Shown here: piece by piece, positions 47,304 to 54,294 of the stretch | How positions within the stretch are numbered: position 1 is the first letter of the stretch | Layout of the letters: each line of letters opens with the position of its first letter | Assembly (NCBI RefSeq): GCF_000687165.1 | Contig: NZ_JMKU01000006.1 | Span: 186,001-250,000, forward strand | Length of the DNA: 64,000 nt | From: Paracidovorax oryzae ATCC 19882 | Lineage (GTDB): Bacteria > Pseudomonadota > Gammaproteobacteria > Burkholderiales > Burkholderiaceae_C | Reading direction: 5' to 3' | Made by a program: the position numbers and the translations under genes | Notes under the pieces: model-generated | Seen by the model: the letters and a program-made list of their open reading frames with translations, nothing else | Database searches by the model: none | What the model was told of the DNA's origin: nothing

Positions 47304-48431
47304 GTGAAAAAGTCTTTCATGGTCCTGGCGGTCATTTCGGCATCGGGCGGCGCCGCGGCGCAGTCCTCGGTCTCGATTTACGGCACTATCGATGCCGGCG
47401 CAGGCTATATCAAGTCCACCGGCGCCGGCCATATGACCGGCCTGGTGACCGGCGGCAATACTACCAGCCGCCTTGGTTTTCGAGGCACCGAAGACCTGGG
47501 GGGCGGATGGACGGCAAGCTTCCGGTTGGAAGGCGCGGTGCAGAACGATACCGGCGGCGGCGCCAGTGCGGCCACGGGGTTCGATTTCCAGCGCCGCTCG
47601 ACCATCAGCCTGAGCGGCCGGTTCGGTGAATTGCGCATGGGCCGCGACTTCGCCGCGCACTTCGTCAACCAGTACACCTTCGACGTCACCGGCTCGCGCG
47701 GTGTCGGCCAGATGGAAACCCCAGGCGTCTCGACCGCCGGTGCCAACCAGAATGCTTTCCGCGTCAATAACGCGGTGGCGTATTTCCTGCCAGGCACCCT
47801 GGGCGGCTTCTACGGCCATGTGCAATATGCTTTCGGCGAACGCCCGTCGAGCACCGCGCCGACAGCCAATGCCAGCGGCATCAGCAACAGCGCGGCCAAT
47901 GCGGCTACCAGCAAGAGCGGCAATTACCTGGGCCTGCGCGGCGGGTTTGCCGGCGGTCCCCTGAACGTCTCGGTTTCCTACGGCCAGCAGATGGACGCTA
48001 TCCGTACCGTAGGCACTTCCTTCTATGCTGCCAATTACAGGACCGCCAATATCGGTGCAGCCTACGACCTCGGTTTCATCAGGCCTTTGGCATTCTTCCA
48101 GCGCGAGCAGATGGCCGGGCGCGGCGCGATTCCAGGTTTCCGTTTCGACACCTTCAATATCGGGGCGACCGCGCCGTTCGGCCCGCATACGGTGCGGGTC
48201 CAGGCTTCGTACTACGAGGTGAAGAACACCAGCCGCGAGGCCAGCAAGATTTCTGCGGGCTATATGTACAACCTGTCGAAACGTACGTTCCTCTATGGCG
48301 AGGTCGGCCGCATCAACAACAAGGGCGGCAACACCATGACCTTCGCGGGCATCGGCGGGCTGTCGTCGCCGGTGCCGACGCCGGGAGGAAGCTCGACCGC
48401 GTTCACCGTCGGCCTGACCCACTCCTTCTGA
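47304..48431 (+). CDS. Gram-negative porin (Burkholderiales type)
   Basis: This outer-membrane trimeric porin has 375 residues, a signal peptide (to about AAAQ, residue 20) and the typical start SSVSIYGTIDAGAGYIKSTG. It has LGFRGTEDLGGGWTASFRLEGAV, the RRSTISLSG.FGELRMGRDF strand-loop and the terminal LTHSF with C-terminal Phe needed for barrel assembly. The start is taken as the GTG at 47304, six bases after GGAG, because upstream ATGs would spoil the signal peptide. It sits opposite the pip operon behind the shared lux box and may admit that operon's substrate. Confidence 0.93.
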   Translation: MKKSFMVLAVISASGGAAAQSSVSIYGTIDAGAGYIKSTGAGHMTGLVTGGNTTSRLGFRGTEDLGGGWTASFRLEGAVQNDTGGGASAATGFDFQRRSTISLSGRFGELRMGRDFAAHFVNQYTFDVTGSRGVGQMETPGVSTAGANQNAFRVNNAVAYFLPGTLGGFYGHVQYAFGERPSSTAPTANASGISNSAANAATSKSGNYLGLRGGFAGGPLNVSVSYGQQMDAIRTVGTSFYAANYRTANIGAAYDLGFIRPLAFFQREQMAGRGAIPGFRFDTFNIGATAPFGPHTVRVQASYYEVKNTSREASKISAGYMYNLSKRTFLYGEVGRINNKGGNTMTFAGIGGLSSPVPTPGGSSTAFTVGLTHSF

Positions 48432-48686
48432 GGCGGCAGGCCGGCATGCGCTGGTCTCGGCGGGGCAGCGATTGAGCTACATCGTGGTGCTGCTCGCGCC
48501 GGGCACCAGCGCCCCTTGCGACACGAAGTCGCAGTATGAACTGTATGTCAGCTGCGGAGAGACCAGGAGCCCTGGCGAATCATGCTGGAGCCTTGGTGCG
48601 CCGGTAGCGGCATCGTCGTTCTGCAGGATCTGCTGGTTACCACAGGTCCTGCCGCCACTGGCCGGATGGGGCCGGTCACCAGCCGA

Positions 48687-49004
48687 TTACATCCGCTGGC
48701 ACGCAGCGGGCTGTCCCCCTTGCGCCGCCGCATGCCAGCTCTTGCCCTTGGACTTGTCCTTGCAGTTGTGGGCATCGCGATTGCTGAGCACTTTCCCCTG
48801 GCATTTGGCGGCAGAGCAGCACTGCTGGACGGTCGCATTGACGTCGCATTCCGCATTGGCCGCCTGTTCCGTGTCTTTGCGCGAGGCCCCATCCTGCTTG
48901 CCCGCGACGGCTGCGGGAGCATCGCCGGATGACGGTGCCTGGGCGAACACATTCGCACCGGAAATGGAGACGAGCAACGAGGCGATGAGCAACAGCTTTT
49001 TCAT
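48687..49004 (-). CDS. Small secreted cysteine-containing protein
   Basis: The 105-residue product has a clear signal peptide (MKKLLLIASLLVSISGANVFA). The hydrophilic mature part carries six cysteines (AECDV, QQCCSAAKC, HNCKD, AACQRM), enough for three disulfides. GGAGGAG lies six bases upstream of the ATG. I do not recognise a family. The 255 bases between it and the porin hold no gene that I can support. Its neighbours toward the right are an alginate-lyase-like protein and a type III effector, but no operon links them. Confidence 0.7.
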   Translation of the reverse strand: MKKLLLIASLLVSISGANVFAQAPSSGDAPAAVAGKQDGASRKDTEQAANAECDVNATVQQCCSAAKCQGKVLSNRDAHNCKDKSKGKSWHAAAQGGQPAACQRM

Positions 49005-49354
49005 GAAAAACTCCTCCTTGAATGCCGGATTGGCATGGGCATGATAGGGAATGCCAGTGGTTTTCCATGCGTCAGGTAATAACGTGTAATCCCTTTGCGA
49101 TCCTTGAGCGGATGGCCTGAAGTGGAAGAGGGCGGACGCGCCCGCTGGATATTTTTTATATTAAGTCTTATAAATAAAAATTATGCGAAAAATGCCGCGC
49201 ACGACGACCCATTGGCAGCATTTATCGAATGCGCAGTCCGGTAGAGAAACTGCAGGCCTCCACGGGTATTGAGTGCAGTGGCCAATGCCAGAATTCGCCC
49301 GCCCCGGTCGAATCGGGCCCCGCGACTTCCACAATCATTCCAACAAGGGAATCC
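49005..49354 (+). other. Intergenic region with AT-rich promoter candidate
   Basis: This 350-base gap separates two divergent genes. It is strongly AT-rich at 49149-49190, where TGGATA (49146-49151), a 17-base spacer and TATAAA (49169-49174) could drive the rightward lyase gene with a leader near 175 bases. On the minus strand CATAAT in the same stretch could serve the small secreted protein. No gene is visible in it. Confidence 0.4.
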
Positions 49355-51892
49355 ATGTTTCAAAAAAACCGCACCGCTGCCGTGTCCGTCGTGCTGTGCT
49401 CATTCCTGCTCGCGGGGTGTGGCGGAGGGCAGGGCGGCTCCGGTTCGGCCAGCGCTGAAGCCGCCATTGCCGGAGTTCCCGCCATCACGGAGGGCACGGC
49501 GAAGAATGTCCAGGCCAGCCAGGCCGTCCAGGCCCGCGTCTTCGCCCACCCCGGTGCGCCGCTCACCCGCTCGGACCTCGAAACGCTCAAGTCATACGTC
49601 GATCAGGGCCGGCAACCCTGGAAATCCGCCTTCGACCTCTTGTCGAAAGACGGCAAGGCCCAGCTGACCTACCGCATGCAAGGCCCGTTCGCCAAGGTGA
49701 GCCGCGCCCCGGACGAGAATCTCTGGCCCTGGCGCAACGACATGGTCGCGATCTGGAACCTGTCGCGGATGTGGTATTTCACCCGCAACGAAGACTATGC
49801 GAGGAAGGCCCGCGAGATCCTGCTGGCCTGGGCCACCCAGCACACCGAGTTCTCGGGCCGCGAGTCGATGCTCGACCTGGGCGACTATGCCTACATGTTC
49901 GTGGGGGGTGCAGACATCCTGCGCGGCACCTGGTCGGGATGGAAGGAAGCCGATACCGCCACGGTGAAGAAATACTTCAAGGATGTCCTGATACCGGCCT
50001 CCAACCCCTATGGCGAGAACCAGTTCGGGGCGGCCAACAAGGGCGCGCTGGCCCTCGTTTCCCTGGGGCTGCTGTCCATCTTCAACGACGACGCGGAAAC
50101 CCTGGACAAGGTGGTCCAACTGGTCCGCACGCTCGCACATATCGGCCTGCGCAATTCCAACGACATCGGGATGCTCGGCGACTCGCTCCGTGACCAGGGC
50201 CACGCCTACGGGCAGCTGCGGTCGCTGGCCATGCTCGCCGAGGCGCTGTGGAAGCAGGGCATCGACATCTATTCCGACCTGGATGACCGCCTCCTGGCCG
50301 CGGGGGAATATTTCGCACGGGTGAACGAGCTCGTCCCGACGGCGGCGCTGCCCTTCGGCACCACGGACCGCTACTACGCCTCCGACGTCACGGGCCATGG
50401 CTGGCGCGGCGCCAACGGGGGCAACATCGCGCTCGAGCAGATCCATGCCGCCTACGTGCTGCGCAAGGGACTGCAGGCGCCGTTCATCGCCCGCAGGCGC
50501 CTGTGGATGCCGGTGGACGGCAGCAGCTTCATGTTCCTCAAGGACACCGACACCTCCAGGGCGGCGCCTGCACCGGCGCTTGCCCTGCCTGCCACGGCAT
50601 CCATCACGTCAGGATTCAGCAACATCGACATCGGTGGCGCCACGCCCCCGGGCTCGGCCACCTACGCCAGCGGGACATGGACCATCCAGGGGGCGGGCTC
50701 CGACATCTGGGCAACGGGTGACAGCGCCCACTTCACCTACAAGGCCATCGACGGCGACGGCGCCATCATCGCGAAGGTCGAGTCGGTCCAGAACACCAGC
50801 GCTGCCGCCAAGGCGGGCGTGATGATGCGCACCAGCCTCGAGTCCGGCGCGCCGCGTGCCTGGATGGCGCTCACCAGCCGCAGGCAGGTTGAACAGAACA
50901 TGGCGAAGCTCGCCGTCTATGGCGGGCTGAACTATGCGAACAAGGCCCACGACCTTCCCGAAGGGGCGTCGTCGTACTGGGTGAAGCTCGAGCGCATCGG
51001 CAACATGATCACCGGCTATGTCTCGCCCGACGGCACCAACTGGGCTGCCACTGATGTCGGCCGCATGGATGCGCCGGTACCCGGCACGATCTATGTCGGC
51101 CTGGTGGTGTCCTCGAATGCCAACGGCACGCTGAACCGTTCCACCTTCAGCCACGTCGAGGTCACCGGCGGCGACGGCGGCGCAGCCGCGACCGTCCCAG
51201 AGGCTCCCGCCATGCTGCTCGCCTCGCCGGGCGACGGCGCCGTGCCGCTGCGCTGGCAGGCATCCTTCGGGGCCACACGCTATGCGGTCCAGCGCGCCAC
51301 CTCCAGCAGCGGCCCCTACCAGGTCATCGCGCCGAGCGTCGCGAGTACCCGCTACACGGACACCTCCGTGAGCAATGGCGTGACCTACTACTACACCGTC
51401 ACCGCAACCAACTCCGCCGGCACGAGCGGCAACTCGTCCCAGGACAGTGCCACTCCGGTAAATCTTCAGTCCGTGGTGAACATCGCCGTGGGCGGCACCG
51501 CATCGGACAGCGCGGGCAATGCGGCCAACGCCGGAAGCGCGTTCGACCAGAACTCCGCGACGCAGTGGTTCCACCCGGGCACCACCGGCTGGCTGCGGTA
51601 CGACCTCGGCAGCGCTCGCACCGTGGAGCGCTACACGGTGACCAGCTCCTTCGACAAGGTGCCCCGCGATCCGAAGGACTGGCAGTTCCAGGGCTCGAAC
51701 GACGGAGCGGCCTGGACGACGCTGGACGTGCAGGGCGCCCAGCAGTTCGCCGAACGCTATGAGATCAAGACCTATGCGGTCGCGCAGCCGGCGGCCTATC
51801 GGTACTACCGGCTCAACATCACGGCCAACAATGGGGACGCCACCTTCACGGATCTTGCGGAGCTGGGGTTGATGGCATCTGGCAAGCAGTGA
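49355..51892 (+). CDS. Multidomain lipoprotein with alginate-lyase-like domain, Fn3 and F5/8C modules
   Basis: The 845-residue product has a lipobox LAGC (Cys about residue 19). Residues 55-400 are helical and match the alginate lyase (PL5-like) fold: LWPWRNDMVAIWNLSRMWYFTRNEDYARKAREILLAWA, ENQFGAANKGALALVSLGLLSIF and HAYGQLRSLAMLAEALW. A beta sandwich follows (about 410-600, resembling DUF1349/concanavalin-like domains), then a fibronectin type III domain (about 615-705, APAMLLASPGDGAVPLRWQASFG) and a discoidin-type F5/8C domain to the end. It should degrade an acidic polysaccharide at the cell surface. Cleavage of the cell's own exopolysaccharide or of plant material are both open. Confidence 0.82.
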   Translation: MFQKNRTAAVSVVLCSFLLAGCGGGQGGSGSASAEAAIAGVPAITEGTAKNVQASQAVQARVFAHPGAPLTRSDLETLKSYVDQGRQPWKSAFDLLSKDGKAQLTYRMQGPFAKVSRAPDENLWPWRNDMVAIWNLSRMWYFTRNEDYARKAREILLAWATQHTEFSGRESMLDLGDYAYMFVGGADILRGTWSGWKEADTATVKKYFKDVLIPASNPYGENQFGAANKGALALVSLGLLSIFNDDAETLDKVVQLVRTLAHIGLRNSNDIGMLGDSLRDQGHAYGQLRSLAMLAEALWKQGIDIYSDLDDRLLAAGEYFARVNELVPTAALPFGTTDRYYASDVTGHGWRGANGGNIALEQIHAAYVLRKGLQAPFIARRRLWMPVDGSSFMFLKDTDTSRAAPAPALALPATASITSGFSNIDIGGATPPGSATYASGTWTIQGAGSDIWATGDSAHFTYKAIDGDGAIIAKVESVQNTSAAAKAGVMMRTSLESGAPRAWMALTSRRQVEQNMAKLAVYGGLNYANKAHDLPEGASSYWVKLERIGNMITGYVSPDGTNWAATDVGRMDAPVPGTIYVGLVVSSNANGTLNRSTFSHVEVTGGDGGAAATVPEAPAMLLASPGDGAVPLRWQASFGATRYAVQRATSSSGPYQVIAPSVASTRYTDTSVSNGVTYYYTVTATNSAGTSGNSSQDSATPVNLQSVVNIAVGGTASDSAGNAANAGSAFDQNSATQWFHPGTTGWLRYDLGSARTVERYTVTSSFDKVPRDPKDWQFQGSNDGAAWTTLDVQGAQQFAERYEIKTYAVAQPAAYRYYRLNITANNGDATFTDLAELGLMASGKQ

Positions 51893-51965
51893 CGGGAAGA
51901 GGGCAGAGGGCAGGGGGGCCGGCAACTGCGAAGAACAAGCGCGAGAACGCGGCGATGTCCTGCTC

Positions 51966-51990
51966 TTCGCGAAAGCAGGCATGGCTTCGC
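51966..51990 (+). promoter_or_regulatory. PIP (hrpII) box of the type III effector gene
   Basis: TTCGC-N15-TTCGC with exactly 15 intervening bases is a perfect plant-inducible-promoter box, the site for HrpX/HrpB-type activators of type III secretion genes. It ends 63 bases before the effector ATG. A -10 about 30 bases downstream is not convincing (TATCGG at 52027-52032). Confidence 0.88.
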
Positions 51991-52053
51991 ATGTGCGACG
52001 GCGTCTCGACTGCCTGTGGAGGAGAGTATCGGCTTCCATTCAAGGAGTCGGAC

Positions 52054-53175
52054 ATGGGGGGCTGCATTTCAGGGCTGGGCGGAAGCTCAGGTAGGCCACG
52101 GCACGCTACGGAAGCGGCGGGGTCACAAGCAACCCGGCCTGGTCATGCAGGGCCGGTCTATGGGGCAGGCACCGCCGGCGGGCACCTCGAAGAACTTGGG
52201 GGCCTGAATCCCGGTCGTTCAGCACGGCCCAATGCAGAGACCGGTTCGCTCGCACCGAGGCGGCCATTGGCGGACGATCTCGACAATATCAAATCCATCC
52301 TGGGCGATTTCCGGTCCATGGGCGCCATGCTCGACCACGTCGACATCCTCCAGTTGGACGCGGCCGTGCTGCCGATCGCTGTCAGGGCTGAAAATGCACG
52401 CTCGGCGCGGAAGGCTGCGATGGCGGGCAATCCGCACTTGCCATTGCACCATTTTCCCGACCTGCATGCGTTCTGCGACGCCATCCGTCGCGGCGAATTG
52501 ACCGATGGACGCGCCATATTCCGGCTACGGCCGGACCGAGACCATGTGGTGGCGGCAGATATCAAAACACTCGGGCCGACGATTTCGATACTTATCCCTG
52601 AGCCCGTGGACCATTCTTCAACGAGGGAGCTGTTGCGGACGAGCCTCGCAGAAATGGCAAGGCACCTGCCGCTCCATGCATCGATCAAGGTGCTCGTTCA
52701 CGATTCCCAGAAGAACAAGGTCGACTGCCCCATATTCGCGTTGCATGCGGCTTCCAAGATGATTGGCGAGCGTGGGTTTCTCGACGCGCACCATTGGGAC
52801 AACGCAAGCGCCCCGGGGTCCCAACGCATCGTCGATGCCCATGCCATCATGCCTCCCGGTTTCTTCAAGCATGCCCAGTCGATAAGCGCTGTCAAGCAAG
52901 CTTTCGCGGGCAGGCCTGCGGAACTGCACCAGTCGATCGGCAAGCGCAGTGATGAAAGTCTGCTTCAACGATTGGAAAGGAACCGCGCATACCGAATGGA
53001 CATCAAGCGGGAGATCAATACCTCCAGCGAAGAAAAGCGGATGACTTACCTGGACCGCGCGCGCCAATATGTCGAGGACGCACCGGACCACGAAGTGGAT
53101 ACGCTGACAGCGGCATGCGCCGAAGCCGCCCCGGACTGGTTCCAATCATCGCGGGCGGCAGCCGCAGGCGAGTGA
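52054..53175 (+). CDS. YopJ/HopZ-family type III effector acetyltransferase
   Basis: YopJ-family effectors are injected into host cells and acetylate host proteins. In this 373-residue product the His-Glu-Cys triad is visible: H164 in DHVVAADI, E183 in SILIPEPV and C225 in SQKNKVDCPIFAL. The 19-residue His-Glu spacing equals that of YopJ. AAGGAG lies six bases before the ATG at 52054, making this the start rather than 51889. It exposes MGGCIS, an N-myristoylation motif with a Cys for palmitoylation, as in plant-membrane-targeted HopZ effectors. The first 75 residues are Gly/Ser/Arg-rich and disordered, as type III signals are. A perfect PIP box stands upstream. It is the last gene before the integrative element. 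Confidence 0.9.
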   Translation: MGGCISGLGGSSGRPRHATEAAGSQATRPGHAGPVYGAGTAGGHLEELGGLNPGRSARPNAETGSLAPRRPLADDLDNIKSILGDFRSMGAMLDHVDILQLDAAVLPIAVRAENARSARKAAMAGNPHLPLHHFPDLHAFCDAIRRGELTDGRAIFRLRPDRDHVVAADIKTLGPTISILIPEPVDHSSTRELLRTSLAEMARHLPLHASIKVLVHDSQKNKVDCPIFALHAASKMIGERGFLDAHHWDNASAPGSQRIVDAHAIMPPGFFKHAQSISAVKQAFAGRPAELHQSIGKRSDESLLQRLERNRAYRMDIKREINTSSEEKRMTYLDRARQYVEDAPDHEVDTLTAACAEAAPDWFQSSRAAAAGE

Positions 53176-53254
53176 ACAGTCTCGGCGACGTCCGGGAGTA
53201 CCGGAGACGCGCTGGGCGCTGGTGTCCGGGTCGAACCGCCGGTGCCGACCACGC

Positions 53255-53331
53255 TATCTTACAAGATACGATGTATATTATCTGACGATTACGTCAACTT
53301 GCGGCCATATGCGATCTGATGGCCGCAGTTG
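53255..53331. repeat. Stacked inverted repeats at the end of the integrative element
   Basis: Three dyads follow one another: TATCTT-AC-AAGATA (53255-53268), TGACG-ATTA-CGTCA (53283-53296), and CAACTTGCGGCCAT paired with ATGGCCGCAGTTG (53295-53308 with 53319-53331, 13 bp with one bulged base, 10-base loop). They sit in the 220-base gap before parA, where an attachment site, recombination-factor sites or a partition centromere would be expected. Confidence 0.55.
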
Positions 53332-53364
53332 TCGAATTTTGCAGCATTGGGATCCCTGGAGCTT

Positions 53365-53388
53365 CGTTGTTTGGTTAACCAAGCAACG
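53365..53388. promoter_or_regulatory. Palindromic operator over the parA start region
   Basis: CGTTGTTTGGTT and AACCAAGCAACG form a 24-bp palindrome with 11 of 12 matching positions, including the perfect core TTGGTTAACCAA. It ends eight bases before the parA ATG and abuts its ribosome site (CGAGG). It is a likely site for autoregulation by ParA, ParB or another element regulator. Confidence 0.6.
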
Positions 53389-53396
53389 AGGATCAA

Positions 53397-54281
53397 ATGC
53401 TCACCATCACCGTCGTGTCCACCAAGGGTGGAGTAGGTAAGACAACTCTCGCCGCCAACCTCGGCGGCCTTCTCCGCGATATCGGCCTCCGCGTCCTTCT
53501 CGTCGATGCGGACATCCAGCCCTCCCTGACGAAGTATTTCCACCTGGCCGAAGAGGCACCCAAGGGCTTGACCAGCCTGGTGCAAACGGGTGTGCTGACA
53601 CCGGACTGCATCTCCAAAGTCCAGCTGCCCCCGCCCGGGTACGGCATGGCTGCCGACAAGATCCCGCAGACCGAGGAGGGGTCATTGCACCTGGTCAAAT
53701 CGGATACGAGAGATGGACGACTCCAAGATTGGATCGCGCAGCGTCTCGACCGGTTGGTGCGTCTGTCAATGCCGCTTCGTCAGGCGGCCGTGGCAAACGC
53801 CTATGACGTGGTTCTTATCGACACCCAGGGCGCGGTAGGGCACCTGCAGGACGCGGCCGTGAACGCTGCTGATCTGCTGCTCGTTCCGACGTCTCCCGAC
53901 ATTGTCTCGGCCCGCGAGTTTCTTGACGGCACGCGCGAACTGCTCGATCGCCACGAATCCACCGCAAATCTCGGCTTCAAAGTACCGCAGATGAAGGCTG
54001 TGATCAACCGCACCGAGAACACGCGGAACAGCCGGCTGATGGCGGATCTCATCCGCGAGAACTTCATTGCGATGCGCGGACGCGTGGATGTGCTGCAGAC
54101 AGTCATTCCATCCGCGGTGGCCTACCGCAACGCGGCTACGGCCCAAGTGCCGGTGCATTGGGCTGACCCAGCGAAAGCGGCGTTGTACATGCACGAATTG
54201 ATGTGGGAACTTATTCCCAACGTCGCAGGCTTCCGGGCCTCTACTTTCAAGACCTCCGCCGACCAAGCCACTGCCGCCTGA
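53397..54281 (+). CDS. parA: ParA-family ATPase of an integrative and conjugative element
   Basis: ParA ATPases segregate or stabilise replicons. The 294-residue protein starts MLTITVVSTKGGVGKTTLAANLG, with the deviant Walker A KGGVGKTT at 10-17, LLVDADIQPSLT (Walker A') near 34-45 and VVLIDTQGA (Walker B) near 138-146. In this class of element the Soj/ParA protein sits at the end opposite the integrase and stabilises the excised circle. GAGG precedes the ATG by five bases. parB follows closely; the replicative helicase gene often found between them is absent. Confidence 0.93.
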   Translation: MLTITVVSTKGGVGKTTLAANLGGLLRDIGLRVLLVDADIQPSLTKYFHLAEEAPKGLTSLVQTGVLTPDCISKVQLPPPGYGMAADKIPQTEEGSLHLVKSDTRDGRLQDWIAQRLDRLVRLSMPLRQAAVANAYDVVLIDTQGAVGHLQDAAVNAADLLLVPTSPDIVSAREFLDGTRELLDRHESTANLGFKVPQMKAVINRTENTRNSRLMADLIRENFIAMRGRVDVLQTVIPSAVAYRNAATAQVPVHWADPAKAALYMHELMWELIPNVAGFRASTFKTSADQATAA

Positions 54282-54294
54282 AATGGAGGCAGTA

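Noticed and set aside
48472-49044. A 190-codon plus-strand frame downstream of the porin
   Set aside because: It is antisense to the small secreted protein, which has a signal peptide and a strong ribosome site, and its own translation has no recognisable feature.
49229-49354. A PIP-like box before the alginate-lyase-like gene (TTCG near 49292)
   Set aside because: No second TTCG half lies at the required 15-16 base spacing.
51889-52053. A 55-codon N-terminal extension of the effector frame
   Set aside because: The extension would run through the PIP box and lacks a ribosome site, whereas the ATG at 52054 has AAGGAG and exposes the myristoylation motif.
53226-53252. A stretch resembling the 3' end of a tRNA (GGGTCGAACC followed by GCCGACCA), a possible attachment-site copy
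   Set aside because: The T-loop lacks the invariant TTC, no cloverleaf can be folded upstream and I cannot match it to a tRNA. It remains a lead only if the other end of the element carries the same sequence.
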